A DNA stretch of 64,000 bases from assembly GCF_900113375.1 (NCBI RefSeq), contig NZ_FOPC01000004.1, forward strand, positions 248,001 to 312,000, given 5' to 3'. This stretch comes from Algoriphagus hitonicola. Its GTDB lineage: Bacteria; Bacteroidota; Bacteroidia; Cytophagales; Cyclobacteriaceae. Made by a program: the position numbers and the translations under genes. Of this stretch, positions 52,854 through 62,310 are shown in pieces. The first letter of the stretch is position 1. Each line of letters starts with the position of its first letter. Below the pieces are notes generated by a model that was not told the origin of the DNA, did no database searches, and worked only from the letters and a program-made list of their open reading frames with translations.

Positions 52854-52884
52854 GCAAATAGGGTTACCTATAACCAATATTTGC
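52854..52884 (+). promoter_or_regulatory. Leader hairpin directly before guaB
   Basis: GCAAATA (52854-52860) pairs with TATTTGC (52878-52884), and inside it GGTTA pairs with TAACC around a CCTA loop. The structure ends one base before the ATG and would cover the ribosome entry region, so it may control translation. Confidence 0.5.
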
Positions 52885-52885
52885 T

Positions 52886-54364
52886 ATGAATCGAAACTCA
52901 GATAAGTTCCTCTTTGAAGCACTCACCTACGACGATGTGCTTCTTGTTCCGGGTTATTCCGAAGTGCTCCCACGCGAGACTAATACTTCAACCCAACTCA
53001 CCAAAAAAATCAGACTGAATATTCCCTTGGTTTCTGCTGCAATGGATACTGTGACAGAGGCCGAATTGGCTATTGCTATTGCATTGGAAGGTGGTCTTGG
53101 ATTTATTCACAAAAACATGTCCATCGAAAAGCAAGCTGCCCAAGTACGGAAAGTAAAGCGCTCGCAAGCTGGGATGATTTTGGATCCGATTACCCTGCAT
53201 ATCGATGCCAAGGTAAAAGATGCTGAGAATATCATGCGCGATTTTCATATTGGTGGTATCCCCGTGGTAGACGAGAACCGAGTCCTCAAAGGAATCATCA
53301 CCAATCGTGATCTTCGGTTTATCAAAGAGCCTAGTCGTCCGATCAAAGAAATCATGACGATTGAAAATCTAATCACTGCCAAAGCAGGGGTTTCTTTGGA
53401 GCAGGCAGAGGAAATCCTCCAAGAGTATAAAATCGAAAAGCTGCCGATAGTCGACGATGAAAACAAGCTAACTGGACTAATTACCTACAAAGATATCCTG
53501 AAGCGAAAAGACAAGCCTCACGCTTGTAAAGATGAATATGGACGGCTTCGTGTCGGAGCCGCGGTAGGAGTCACGGCAGACATTGTAGAGCGTGTCGAAG
53601 CGCTCAAAAATGCAGGTGTAGATGTAGTATCCATTGATACTGCACACGGTCACTCTAAGGGGGTAATCGAAACCTGTAAAAAAATCAAAGCGGCTTTTCC
53701 TGATTTGGAAGTAATCGTGGGAAATATTGCTACTCCTGAAGCAGCTATCGCTCTAGCCGAAGCAGGGGCGGATGCAGTCAAGGTAGGAGTAGGGCCTGGA
53801 TCAATTTGTACTACTCGAATCATCGCCGGTGTCGGAGTTCCTCAGCTTTCAGCCGTATTTGAATGTGCTGAAGCACTCAAAGGAAAGGATGTTCCTGTTA
53901 TTGCTGACGGAGGAATCAGATATTCCGGAGATCTAGTCAAAGCCGTGGCAGCAGGTGCCAGTTCGATTATGATTGGATCCTTATTAGCCGGTACCGAGGA
54001 AGCACCCGGGGAAATGATTATTTTCGAAGGAAGAAAATTCAAATCCTATCGAGGAATGGGTTCTCTCGAAGCCATGGAATCCGGATCAAAAGACCGGTAT
54101 TTCCAAGACGCAGAGGATAACATCAAAAAATTGGTTCCTGAGGGAATCGTCGGTAGAGTTCCTTATAAAGGATTGGTTGCCGAAGTCCTATATCAGTTAG
54201 TCGGAGGACTTCAAGCGGGTATGGGTTATTGCGGAACGAAAACAATCGATGATTTACAAACCAACGGAAAGTTTGTAAAAATCACAGCGGCAGGCGTGAA
54301 AGAATCCCATCCACATGACGTCAGCGTGACGAGGGAAGCGCCAAACTATAGCCTCAAATCATAA
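52886..54364 (+). CDS. guaB: IMP dehydrogenase
   Basis: Oxidises IMP to XMP with NAD, the committed step to GMP. The 492-residue TIM barrel contains two inserted CBS domains (about residues 95-210: [37 protein letters not shown]). The catalytic Cys308 is in [12 protein letters not shown], with [14 protein letters not shown], the flap EKSKDRYF-like segment [10 protein letters not shown] and [12 protein letters not shown] strong terminator follows at once. Confidence 0.98.
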   Translation: MNRNSDKFLFEALTYDDVLLVPGYSEVLPRETNTSTQLTKKIRLNIPLVSAAMDTVTEAELAIAIALEGGLGFIHKNMSIEKQAAQVRKVKRSQAGMILDPITLHIDAKVKDAENIMRDFHIGGIPVVDENRVLKGIITNRDLRFIKEPSRPIKEIMTIENLITAKAGVSLEQAEEILQEYKIEKLPIVDDENKLTGLITYKDILKRKDKPHACKDEYGRLRVGAAVGVTADIVERVEALKNAGVDVVSIDTAHGHSKGVIETCKKIKAAFPDLEVIVGNIATPEAAIALAEAGADAVKVGVGPGSICTTRIIAGVGVPQLSAVFECAEALKGKDVPVIADGGIRYSGDLVKAVAAGASSIMIGSLLAGTEEAPGEMIIFEGRKFKSYRGMGSLEAMESGSKDRYFQDAEDNIKKLVPEGIVGRVPYKGLVAEVLYQLVGGLQAGMGYCGTKTIDDLQTNGKFVKITAAGVKESHPHDVSVTREAPNYSLKS

Positions 54365-54400
54365 AAAAAGGCTAGTCGAAAATTTTCGACTAGCCTTTTT
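54365..54400. terminator. Strong bidirectional terminator between guaB and the nitroreductase gene
   Basis: AGGCTAGTCGAAAA followed by its exact complement, flanked by A- and T-runs, fills the 36 bases between the two stops. Confidence 0.9.
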
Positions 54401-55009
54401 TTATTCTCTTATCCAGCCGACTTTCTCGGCCATAGGTTCTCTTTTTCCGGCTGGCCATCGATCACTTGCAGGCTTTGCCACATAGAAAAATCCCATCAAC
54501 ATATCCTCACCTTCCAATCCGAAATCCTCTCTGGCCTCCGGCCAAAAAGTAGGCCCGCCAGTACCCCAATAAGCGGCTAATCCGTGTGCTGATGCGGTCA
54601 AATACATATTTTGAACAGCCATAGAAACAGCCGCAATTTCCTCCATCACAGGAATTCCCGAGCCTTCTGTCCGCTTCATCAAAATCGCAATGACATGAGA
54701 GGCCTTCAGCGGGTTTTCTTTGAATTTCTGATAAGTCGCCTCTAGAAATTGTGTTCCGTTTTTTTCGGCCCGTGTTTTATATAACTCAGCTTGATAGTCC
54801 GCAAATTTCTTTAGGCCATCACCCGTGTACACGATAAACCGCCATGGTTGGGTCAACTTATGAGTCGGGGCCCAATTGGCATTTTCGAGCATTTCTTCGA
54901 TGATAGAATCATCCACGGGGTCATTTTCCTTAAACTGCGCCACAAACATCGATCGGCGTCCACGGATTATTTTATTGACTTCTGCAATATTGAAATCAGG
55001 TTTTTCCAT
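54401..55009 (-). CDS. Nitroreductase family protein
   Basis: FMN-dependent oxidoreductase fold of 202 residues with IIRGRRSMFVAQF (FMN phosphate contact), NANWAPTHKLTQPWRFIVY, ALAAYWGTGG-type segment HGLAAYWGTGGPTF and a C-terminal W/R motif. It resembles the small YdjA-type nitroreductases. It is 14 bases downstream of the kynurenine monooxygenase gene and probably cotranscribed, but no defined role in the pathway is known. Confidence 0.9.
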   Translation of the reverse strand: MEKPDFNIAEVNKIIRGRRSMFVAQFKENDPVDDSIIEEMLENANWAPTHKLTQPWRFIVYTGDGLKKFADYQAELYKTRAEKNGTQFLEATYQKFKENPLKASHVIAILMKRTEGSGIPVMEEIAAVSMAVQNMYLTASAHGLAAYWGTGGPTFWPEAREDFGLEGEDMLMGFFYVAKPASDRWPAGKREPMAEKVGWIRE

Positions 55010-55023
55010 TAAATTTATTGTTT

Positions 55024-56376
55024 TTAAACAGCCTTGGCTGTTTCCAATTTGTCTATGATGTCTAAATAATCCAGCTTATCCCAGTTTTCGGTTATTAATG
55101 GATCAGCCATAACTTTATTCATGATGGCTTCTTGTAATTTCCCCTGAGCGTAAGCCTCCGCATAGCCCATATCTGTAAAAGTAACCATGGAATACAGCGG
55201 AATCCATTCCTTGGGATAAAGCTCATGAAGTTTTGCTTCGATTTTTTTCCTGATAATAAATTTCGGATCAGCTACAGAATCTCTCATTTCGATAAAATTC
55301 TCCATCGCTAGCTGACAGATCGCATCGGTATCGGGCTTTCTCTTTTTTTGAAATTTTTCGAAAACCAAATCCCAAGAATTGACCCCATATTTTTCGATCA
55401 ATTGATTGAGAATATAACAGTCCTCAAACCCACAATTCATCCCCTGTCCATAAAAAGGAACCATGGCGTGCGAAGCATCTCCGAGGAGTACACTGTGTCC
55501 TTTGACCCAAGGATAGCACTCGACATTAATCAAGGCTGAGGTTGGATTTCGAAAATATTCCGTCTTCAAATCCGGCATGAGGTGATAGGCATCATCAAAA
55601 TAGGATCGAAAAACCTGATCCAAATCCGCTTCATCGTTGATTTTTTCAAAGCAAACTTTCGCTCCTTCAAAAGGAAGAAATAAGGTACAAGTAAATGATT
55701 TATCCGGATTAGGTAAAGCAATCAACATAAATTTCCCTCTCGGCCAGATGTGCAGCGCATTAGGATCCATGGCAAATTCCCCTTCAGCTGTGGGAGGAAT
55801 AGTCAATTCCTTATATCCGTGGGAAATGTATTCTTGTCGGTAATTAAAGCGGATTTGCTTTTGCATAGCCGTTCTGAGAGCAGAATAAGCTCCGTCAGCC
55901 CCGATGATCACCGGAGCAATCTGTTTTTGTTTTCCTTCCTTCGTTTCAAAGGTGATTTCTTGATTCTCGAAATTCACATCCAAAAATTTGTGCTCAAAAC
56001 GAATCTCAGCCCCTAAACGCTCAGCTTCTTCGGCCAGCAGTTGATTGAATTTTCCTCTGGAAATAGAATAGATCGCCTGATCTTCTTTTCCGTAGGAAAT
56101 AAAAGTAGTCCCGCCATGCTCGTCATGGACTTTTCGTCCATACATCGGAATAGCCAAGGGTAGGACCTTGTCTTTGAGGCCTACCTGCCCGAGGCTTTTC
56201 CATCCACGGTGACTGAGCGCCATGTTTATGGATCTACCACCTTCGTCATAAGGGGTTTTACGTTTATCGGGCCGCTTGTCGTAAACGGTCACGTCAAGGC
56301 CTTGTTTTCTAAGATATATTGCCATTAGAGTGCCGATCAAGCCAGCCCCTAATACAGTAATTTCGTTTTTTTCCAT
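55024..56376 (-). CDS. kmo: Kynurenine 3-monooxygenase
   Basis: FAD and NADPH-dependent hydroxylase turning kynurenine into 3-hydroxykynurenine. About 450 residues with VLGAGLIGTLMAIYLRKQG (FAD Rossmann), DEGGRSINMALSHRGW, VIIGADGAYSALR, LGDASHAMVPFYGQGMNCGFED, and a hydrophobic C-terminal region. The ATG at 56376 is preferred to a GTG at 56394. It is the third gene of the kynurenine operon. Confidence 0.95.
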   Translation of the reverse strand: MEKNEITVLGAGLIGTLMAIYLRKQGLDVTVYDKRPDKRKTPYDEGGRSINMALSHRGWKSLGQVGLKDKVLPLAIPMYGRKVHDEHGGTTFISYGKEDQAIYSISRGKFNQLLAEEAERLGAEIRFEHKFLDVNFENQEITFETKEGKQKQIAPVIIGADGAYSALRTAMQKQIRFNYRQEYISHGYKELTIPPTAEGEFAMDPNALHIWPRGKFMLIALPNPDKSFTCTLFLPFEGAKVCFEKINDEADLDQVFRSYFDDAYHLMPDLKTEYFRNPTSALINVECYPWVKGHSVLLGDASHAMVPFYGQGMNCGFEDCYILNQLIEKYGVNSWDLVFEKFQKKRKPDTDAICQLAMENFIEMRDSVADPKFIIRKKIEAKLHELYPKEWIPLYSMVTFTDMGYAEAYAQGKLQEAIMNKVMADPLITENWDKLDYLDIIDKLETAKAV

Positions 56377-56401
56377 GAGGAGGTTTTTTCCCACGCTTTA
56401 A

Positions 56402-57688
56402 TTAAGCGAATTTTTTAAGGGATTGTTCCAGAATCTTGCCAAAGCGAAACACATCCATGAAACTGTTGTAAAGTGGTGTAGGTGCTAAGCGAATGACATT
56501 GGGATTTCTCCAGTCGCCTAGGACTCCCTGCTGATACCATTCATCGAAAACGGCCTTTCCGCCACGATGAATGAGCAAAGATAACTGACAGCCTCTTTCG
56601 CTTTGATTTTCAGGGGTAATTATTTCCAAAATCCCAGACTCACCACTGATTTTTTTTATTAAAAACTCCAAATACCCAGTTAATTGTTCACTTTTTTGAC
56701 GCAAATTTTGAATTCCTGCTTCCTGAAAAATATCCAAGGAAGCCTGATGCGCGGCTAGGGCCAAAACGTTTGAATTGGCGAGCTGCCAACCATCCGCTCC
56801 ATACATGGGCAAAAACCCCTTTTCCATCTGAAACCGCTGTCCCTCATCATGTCCCCACCATCCTGCAAACCGCGGCAAATCCGGCCGCTCCGCAAATCGC
56901 TCATGTACATACACTCCGGAAATATTTCCCGGGCCGGAATTCAAATATTTATAACTGCACCAGGTTGCAAAATCCACATTCCAATCATGCAAGTACAAAG
57001 GGACGTTGCCCGCCGCATGTGCCAAATCAAATCCAGCCAAAGCTCCGACCTCATGTGCCGCCGCGGTGATGGCTTTCATATCAAAAACCTGTCCCGTATA
57101 ATATTGCAGTCCTGCCATATTGACCAAAGTAAGCTGATCACCTTGATTCCGGATTTCAGCTAAAATGTCTTCCGTTCGCAGAGTATATTCTCCAGTTCTC
57201 GGACTCAACTCGACGATTACATCATCGGGATTCAAGCCATGAAATTTGACCTGACTTTCCAGCATGTATTGGTCAGAGGGAAAAGCGCCTTTCTCGATGA
57301 TGATTTTATATCGCTCAGGAGTTGGCCGATAAAAAGAAACCATCAGCAGGTGTAAATTGACGCTGAGATTATTCATCGCGACCAACTCATGCTCATGAGC
57401 CCCAAAAATCTCTGAAAGTGCAGGCTTTGATTTTTTCCGAACGTGATACCAAGCATCTTCTCCGTGGAAATGTCCGTCAACAGCCAGATCGGCCCAGTTT
57501 TTAAGCTCCCGATCGAGATAGGATTTGACACTTTTAGGTTGGAGACCGAGGGAGTTTCCACAAAAATAAATCGCTGGATTTCCATTGACCTTTGGAAAAT
57601 GAAACCGATCTCTAAAAGTAGAAAGTGGATCCTCTCGGTCCATTTTTAAAGCAAATTCCTCCGAAAAGTCAAATTCTAGTGCGCTCAT
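56402..57688 (-). CDS. kynU: Kynureninase
   Basis: PLP enzyme that splits 3-hydroxykynurenine (or kynurenine) into 3-hydroxyanthranilate and alanine. The 428-residue protein has YFCGNSLGLQPK, NNLSVNLHLLMVSFY, GFDLAHAAGNVPL and the PLP lysine in FATWCSYKYLNSGPG. Positioned between the dioxygenase and monooxygenase genes on the same strand. Confidence 0.97.
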   Translation of the reverse strand: MSALEFDFSEEFALKMDREDPLSTFRDRFHFPKVNGNPAIYFCGNSLGLQPKSVKSYLDRELKNWADLAVDGHFHGEDAWYHVRKKSKPALSEIFGAHEHELVAMNNLSVNLHLLMVSFYRPTPERYKIIIEKGAFPSDQYMLESQVKFHGLNPDDVIVELSPRTGEYTLRTEDILAEIRNQGDQLTLVNMAGLQYYTGQVFDMKAITAAAHEVGALAGFDLAHAAGNVPLYLHDWNVDFATWCSYKYLNSGPGNISGVYVHERFAERPDLPRFAGWWGHDEGQRFQMEKGFLPMYGADGWQLANSNVLALAAHQASLDIFQEAGIQNLRQKSEQLTGYLEFLIKKISGESGILEIITPENQSERGCQLSLLIHRGGKAVFDEWYQQGVLGDWRNPNVIRLAPTPLYNSFMDVFRFGKILEQSLKKFA

Positions 57689-57716
57689 AAGCTGATATCT
57701 AAGGTGCTAAACCGGA

Positions 57717-58229
57717 TTATTTTTCCATGGCCGTCCCGCAGTTTTTGCAGGTTCGGTGCTCAATATTATTCCAAAAGCGCTCCATGATCGGAGGGAGCTG
57801 ATTGACAATGTCGGTGAGCTCTACATATTCTTCATACAGCAGATTGCCGCAGTTTTCACAATGCCAAATAAAGCCATCCTTTTCACCGGCCCTTCGGTAC
57901 CGCTCGACCACCAAACCTACTGTGTTTTCCGGTCTCCGGGGAGAGTGGGGAACTTTTGGAGGTAAGAGAAATATTTCCCCTTCTTTAATTTCAATGTCTT
58001 TTGGCTTGCCATCTTCGATGACTTTCAGCACGATATCGCCTTCGAGTTGATAGAAAAATTCTTCTCCCTCATCGTAGTGATAATCTTTCCGTGAATTTGG
58101 TCCACCGACCACCATGATAATAAAATCATCATTTCCTTTAAATACTTGCTGATTTCCAACAGGAGGCTTCAGGAGATGTCTGTTTTCATCGATCCATTTT
58201 TTGAAATTAAAAGGTGGTGATAAGGGCAT
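57717..58229 (-). CDS. nbaC: 3-Hydroxyanthranilate 3,4-dioxygenase
   Basis: Ring-opening dioxygenase giving aminocarboxymuconate semialdehyde, the precursor of quinolinate and NAD. About 170 residues; cupin iron ligands in the region DYHYDEGEEFFYQLEGD (His, Glu) and the later His in LLPPKVPHSPRRPENT. A rubredoxin-like CxxC pair typical of bacterial forms is in CENCGN and CKNCGT at the C-terminus. The ATG at 58229 is preferred to the TTG at 58250. First gene of the kynurenine operon. Confidence 0.96.
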   Translation of the reverse strand: MPLSPPFNFKKWIDENRHLLKPPVGNQQVFKGNDDFIIMVVGGPNSRKDYHYDEGEEFFYQLEGDIVLKVIEDGKPKDIEIKEGEIFLLPPKVPHSPRRPENTVGLVVERYRRAGEKDGFIWHCENCGNLLYEEYVELTDIVNQLPPIMERFWNNIEHRTCKNCGTAMEK

Positions 58230-58338
58230 GCTGATTAATTTTGGTGACAAAACGCTTTATGGACTAAACCAAATTTCGACCTAAAAGTATTAAAAAACAC
58301 CCGTTTTTTTGGTTTACTTTGTCTAAAAGCCCTCATCC

Positions 58339-59319
58339 ATGACTTTTCCTGTTTTTGATCTCCACTGCGATTTGCTTTCCTATCTGATCAAGTATCCAAA
58401 AGCTGATCCGTTTAATACCGAAAAAATCGCCTGTGCTGTTCCCTTTCTCCAGCAAGGAAATGTAAAAGTACAAGTCTGTGCCATCTATACGGATGTGCGA
58501 TCTGAATCCATGCAGCTCGGTCTGGGTCAAGCTGAATTATTTAGTGACTTGGTCCGGAAATATCCAGAAACGTTCTATTCTTATCAGCCTGATTCTGATT
58601 TAAAAGAGCCGAAAATTGGGATTTTTGCGGCGATCGAAAATGCAGCCGGAATCGGAAATGAAGAAGCAAAATGGTCTGAAATCTACCGCCAATTTGATTT
58701 GATCTTGGAAAAAGTCGGTCAACTCGCTTACATCAGCCTGACGCATCATACAGAGAATCGATTCGGAGGAGGAAATTACACGGAAGGGATTGGATTGAAA
58801 GACGACGGGAAAAAACTTTTGGAATATATGTCCGGGAAAAAAATTCCCATTGACCTTTCTCATACTTCGGACCTCTTGGCTGAGGGAATTTTTAATCATA
58901 TCAGCTCCCAAAATTTAAAAATCCCGGTAATTGCCAGTCATTCAAACTACCGAGCCATTTGGAATCATAAGCGAAACCTAAGTGATGAATTTGCCCAAGA
59001 AATCGTCAGGCAGGAAGGAATTATCGGAGTGAATTTCTTACGGGCATTTTTGGATAATGATGTTCCAGAAAGGCTATTTGAACATATTCTTCACGGTTTT
59101 GAAATCGGAGGGGAAAAAGCGCAGTGTTTTGGTGCGGATTTCTTTTTTACCAAGGACTTTCCAGACAAAAACAGGCATCCCTTTTATTTTCCTTTGACAG
59201 AAAACGCCAGCAAGTACCCTTCAATTTTGGAAGAATTGAATAAAAATCTTACAGAATATCAACTTCAGAACTTAGCATCAGAAAATGCTTTTCATTTTTA
59301 CCATAAACTACACCGCTAA
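58339..59319 (+). CDS. Membrane dipeptidase (peptidase M19)
   Basis: Zinc TIM-barrel dipeptidase of 326 residues: FDLHCDLLSYL supplies the N-terminal histidine/aspartate zinc ligands, with FAAIENAAGI, HTENRFGGGNYTEGIGL, PIDLSHTSD and IASHSNYRAIW (further histidines). No signal peptide is visible, so a cytoplasmic location is likely. It is divergent from the kynurenine operon and overlaps the next gene by one base. Confidence 0.92.
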   Translation: MTFPVFDLHCDLLSYLIKYPKADPFNTEKIACAVPFLQQGNVKVQVCAIYTDVRSESMQLGLGQAELFSDLVRKYPETFYSYQPDSDLKEPKIGIFAAIENAAGIGNEEAKWSEIYRQFDLILEKVGQLAYISLTHHTENRFGGGNYTEGIGLKDDGKKLLEYMSGKKIPIDLSHTSDLLAEGIFNHISSQNLKIPVIASHSNYRAIWNHKRNLSDEFAQEIVRQEGIIGVNFLRAFLDNDVPERLFEHILHGFEIGGEKAQCFGADFFFTKDFPDKNRHPFYFPLTENASKYPSILEELNKNLTEYQLQNLASENAFHFYHKLHR

Positions 59320-59927
59320 TGTCATCGCATCACTTTGTCAAAGAGCAACAAGAGCCTGCGGTTTTTTTATTGAATACTCAGCAGGTAAAGTATGATCAGG
59401 TAGCTTCCCTATTGGAGTGGGTTCCGACGGTTTTGGTATGGGAGGAGTGCTTGGAAGAGGTGATGAGTTGGGGGGTGAAAATTGATGTTATTCTAGCTAC
59501 GGAAGAGTTTCAATTAAAAAACATGCATCTTTTGGAAGAACAGTATCCGGTGCGATTTCTGAGATCCAGCGATACCTCTGTTTTGGAAAACGGGCTTCAT
59601 TACTTGCATGCTTCACAGCATTCTGGAGCCTATCTTGTGGGGTTTTCTCACACTAAAGTTTCTGAGCTTGATCCGTTTATGCAATGGATGGATTTGACGG
59701 TCTTCGAAGATCGTTGGCGCTTTTATCCTATAAAATCCATGCATTTCAAAAAATGGCTTCCCAAAAATACCATTGAAATCTATGGAGAAGAAGGCATGCC
59801 TGTGGAAATCTCCAATTCAAATGGTCTGATTATTCTCCCCCTTCATCATGCTACCCAAGTTGATGTACCTGAAGGAATTACAGAGATCAAAGCATCGAAG
59901 ATTTTTTGGATCGGGGAGCGGGTTTAA
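59319..59927 (+). CDS. Uncharacterised protein, possibly thiamine pyrophosphokinase-like
   Basis: A 202-residue cytoplasmic protein coupled to the dipeptidase by a TAATG overlap. Its N-terminal half (WVPTVLVWEECLEEVMSWGVKIDVILATEEF) resembles the sugar/pyrophosphate-binding half of thiamine pyrophosphokinases, where an aspartate-rich D-G-D motif is expected, but only WGVKIDVI remains. The C-terminal half is beta-rich (GLIILPLHHATQVDV). Annotation as a kinase is therefore weak. Confidence 0.6.
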   Translation: MSSHHFVKEQQEPAVFLLNTQQVKYDQVASLLEWVPTVLVWEECLEEVMSWGVKIDVILATEEFQLKNMHLLEEQYPVRFLRSSDTSVLENGLHYLHASQHSGAYLVGFSHTKVSELDPFMQWMDLTVFEDRWRFYPIKSMHFKKWLPKNTIEIYGEEGMPVEISNSNGLIILPLHHATQVDVPEGITEIKASKIFWIGERV

Positions 59928-60406
59928 ATTTTATGGGCTAAAACTCCCATAAGCCTCTCCAAGTAGGTTTGATCAGTTTCATCAAAATCATTCAGCTGAT
60001 CACTGTCCACATCAAGCACCATGACGACCTGACCTTCTTTCACCACTGGTACCACGATTTCCGATTTGCTTGCTGCACTACAGGCAATATGGCCGGGAAA
60101 GGCGTCCACATCAGGCACAAGCTGGGTTTTGGCTTCTGACCAAGCTGTCCCGCAAACGCCTTTTCCCATAGAGATCCGGGTGCAGGCAATCGGTCCCTGA
60201 AATGGTCCCAAAACCAATTGATTTTCTTTAACCAGATAAAATCCCACCCAGAAAAAATCAAATGCCTGCTTCAAGGCCGCAGAGATATTGGATAGGTTGG
60301 CATACAGATCGGGCTCCCCACTAATCAATGCCTCAATCTGAGGAATCAATGCTTCGTATTTTTTGGATTTAGTGGCGGATTCTGGAATATATAAATTTTC
60401 AGACAT
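59924..60406 (-). CDS. msrC: Free methionine-(R)-sulfoxide reductase (GAF domain, fRMsr)
   Basis: Reduces free methionine-R-sulfoxide using thioredoxin. The 160-residue GAF protein has the three fRMsr cysteines in GPIACTRI, GKGVCGTAW and GHIACSAASKSEIVVPV, and VMVLDVDSDQLNDF for the active-site acidic residues. Its start overlaps ribD by 8 bases, and its stop overlaps the preceding convergent gene by 4 bases. Confidence 0.93.
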   Translation of the reverse strand: MSENLYIPESATKSKKYEALIPQIEALISGEPDLYANLSNISAALKQAFDFFWVGFYLVKENQLVLGPFQGPIACTRISMGKGVCGTAWSEAKTQLVPDVDAFPGHIACSAASKSEIVVPVVKEGQVVMVLDVDSDQLNDFDETDQTYLERLMGVLAHKI

Positions 60407-61427
60407 AGTAATAAATGGCTAACTGATCGCTTTCAATGGTAAACTGTTCATCGGGAGAGTCGTTTAGAGATGGCGCTTTGATTCCCTCGACAAACTTATT
60501 TTGGCTAATAAACACACGAGCCTCGTCCCAAAGTTCGGCATCCAAAAACTGATTCAAAACAAAAGGGCCTCCTTCTACGATCAAACTTTGAATTTTTCTA
60601 TCCTGGAGATCTGCTAAAATTTCTGGGACAATCGACTGAAAAGGGAGCTTTTTATATTCCAAATTGGCTTTTATCTCGTTCAGTTTTTGATTGAAGCAAA
60701 TGGTTGGTACCGCCTGATCAAATAATTTCAACTCTTTTGGCAAAATCAACTGTCGATCTATGACCAAACGAAGAGGATTTTTTCCAACCCAATCTCTCAC
60801 ATTCAAGGTTGGATTATCATAAAAGGCCGTGTTCTTACCGACAAGAATCGCGTCTTCCTCTGCTCGCCACTTGTGAACGAGTTGGCGGCTTTGGGAATTA
60901 GAAATCCATTTAGAAGAAAAATCATTCCGGGCCACAAATCCATCTTGGGTTTGAGCCCATTTGAGGATGATGTAGGGGCGTTTCTTTTCGATTTGAGTGA
61001 AAAACCGGCGATTCTGCCACCGAGCCGCTTTTTCCAAAACTCCTGTTTGTACTTCTATGCCGGCATTTCTCAGAATTTCTATGCCTTTTCCTCCCACCAA
61101 AGGATTGGAATCTGTCGCAGCGATCACCACTCTTCTTACCTTTTTTTCCACTAATAAATTGGCACAAGGTGGAGTTTTCCCGTGATGCGCACATGGTTCC
61201 AAAGTGACATAAACGGTAGCTTCTGTGAGTAATTCCTGATTTTCAACAGAAGCAATCGCGTTGACTTCGGCATGGGATTCTCCATATCTCTGATGATGCC
61301 CTTCTCCGATGATTTTATCCTGATGAACTATGACACAGCCCACCAGAGGATTGGGACTGACGCAGCCTCTTCCCCATTCGGCAAGCTCCAAGGCGCGCTG
61401 CATATACTGCTCATCTTTATTCATCAT
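60399..61427 (-). CDS. ribD: Bifunctional riboflavin biosynthesis protein RibD
   Basis: Catalyses the deaminase and reductase steps of riboflavin synthesis. The N-terminal deaminase domain (about residues 1-145) has SHAEVNAI and LEPCAHHGKTPPC for zinc and catalysis. The C-terminal reductase domain (about 150-342) has YIILKWAQTQDGFVA, WISNSQSRQLVHKWRAEEDAILVGKNT-type sequence, and VEGGPFVLNQFLDAELWDE. It overlaps the upstream DUF4382 gene by 11 bases. No FMN riboswitch is possible directly upstream because that region is coding. Confidence 0.97.
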   Translation of the reverse strand: MMNKDEQYMQRALELAEWGRGCVSPNPLVGCVIVHQDKIIGEGHHQRYGESHAEVNAIASVENQELLTEATVYVTLEPCAHHGKTPPCANLLVEKKVRRVVIAATDSNPLVGGKGIEILRNAGIEVQTGVLEKAARWQNRRFFTQIEKKRPYIILKWAQTQDGFVARNDFSSKWISNSQSRQLVHKWRAEEDAILVGKNTAFYDNPTLNVRDWVGKNPLRLVIDRQLILPKELKLFDQAVPTICFNQKLNEIKANLEYKKLPFQSIVPEILADLQDRKIQSLIVEGGPFVLNQFLDAELWDEARVFISQNKFVEGIKAPSLNDSPDEQFTIESDQLAIYYYV

Positions 61428-62229
61428 CGATGGGAATTGGGCTTAGCGTGATTCGGTCCAAGGAAAGGGATTCACCGAGTGTCACCTCCACATTTTGGAG
61501 GGTATCGGGCAAAAAACCCCCGTCTTTGGGGTCAAAAAAGATGTCGTATCGGCCGGGAGGAAGCCTCAAAAGAAAGCTTCCCGTATTATTGGTGTGGGTG
61601 CTAACTGTATCGGAATCACTCGCAGCGATAATGGCTGGACGCAGGGTACTGGGAGCGAGACTGCCGGAAATTTCGCCAAATGTGCCTGGGATCAATGCGG
61701 TCAACCTAGGCGTAAGAACCAAATCGAGCGGATCGGACTGGATTGTTTGAATGGATTTTTCTAAATCAAAATCCAAAATCACATCATAAGAAAGTCCAGC
61801 CTCCAGATCTAAATTAATTGGAATGGGTATATCATCAGAAAAACCCTCAAATAGCGAAATTTCAAAGCGATCCTCATCTTGCCACAAAAAATATCTGTCT
61901 CCTAAAATTAAATTCATTCCAACCAATCGGCCTGGAGGCAAGGCCATTCTTCCCAAAAGCAATACTTCTCCTGCCACCAAATCCGAAACTTTGATTTCCT
62001 TATCTCCCAAATCGTATGGGATAAATATAGTTTGCGAATCGGTATCTCTTCCGGCTACATTCACCGTCACATCGACTCCGAGGATTTCGACAAAAACCGA
62101 GTCGTAGGCAGGTGGCGCATCCACCAAAACTATATTGAGTAAGGATTGAGGACCGGATTCGGTAGGTGAACAAGCTCCCAAAAAAGTGAGCGAAAAAACC
62201 GAAAGAAGCAAGATTTGGAGAAATTTCAC
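61417..62229 (-). CDS. DUF4382 lipoprotein
   Basis: A 270-residue lipoprotein (lipobox SLTFLGACSPT) with a DUF4382 beta-sandwich (LLNIVLVDAPPAYDSVFVEILGV) and a C-terminal carboxypeptidase-regulatory-like domain (NTGSFLLRLPPGRYDIFF). Function unknown; such proteins are found in the envelope of Bacteroidota. It is a tandem paralogue of the next gene and reads into ribD. Confidence 0.88.
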   Translation of the reverse strand: MKFLQILLLSVFSLTFLGACSPTESGPQSLLNIVLVDAPPAYDSVFVEILGVDVTVNVAGRDTDSQTIFIPYDLGDKEIKVSDLVAGEVLLLGRMALPPGRLVGMNLILGDRYFLWQDEDRFEISLFEGFSDDIPIPINLDLEAGLSYDVILDFDLEKSIQTIQSDPLDLVLTPRLTALIPGTFGEISGSLAPSTLRPAIIAASDSDTVSTHTNNTGSFLLRLPPGRYDIFFDPKDGGFLPDTLQNVEVTLGESLSLDRITLSPIPIDDE

Positions 62230-62276
62230 GATGTAAATTTAGTCCAATTTTGAGAAAGGATTAATCCATTGGGCAT

Positions 62277-62300
62277 AAAAAAAGCCGGCGAACCGGCTTT
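62277..62300 (-). terminator. Terminator between the two DUF4382 genes
   Basis: AAAGCCGG and CCGGCTTT around a CGAA tetraloop, with a T-run on the minus strand. It follows the gene ending at 62311. Confidence 0.85.
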
Positions 62301-62310
62301 TAAAGTTTCA

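Noticed and set aside
61428-61600. FMN riboswitch before ribD
   Set aside because: The upstream sequence is coding for a DUF4382 protein and shows no riboswitch-like conserved core.
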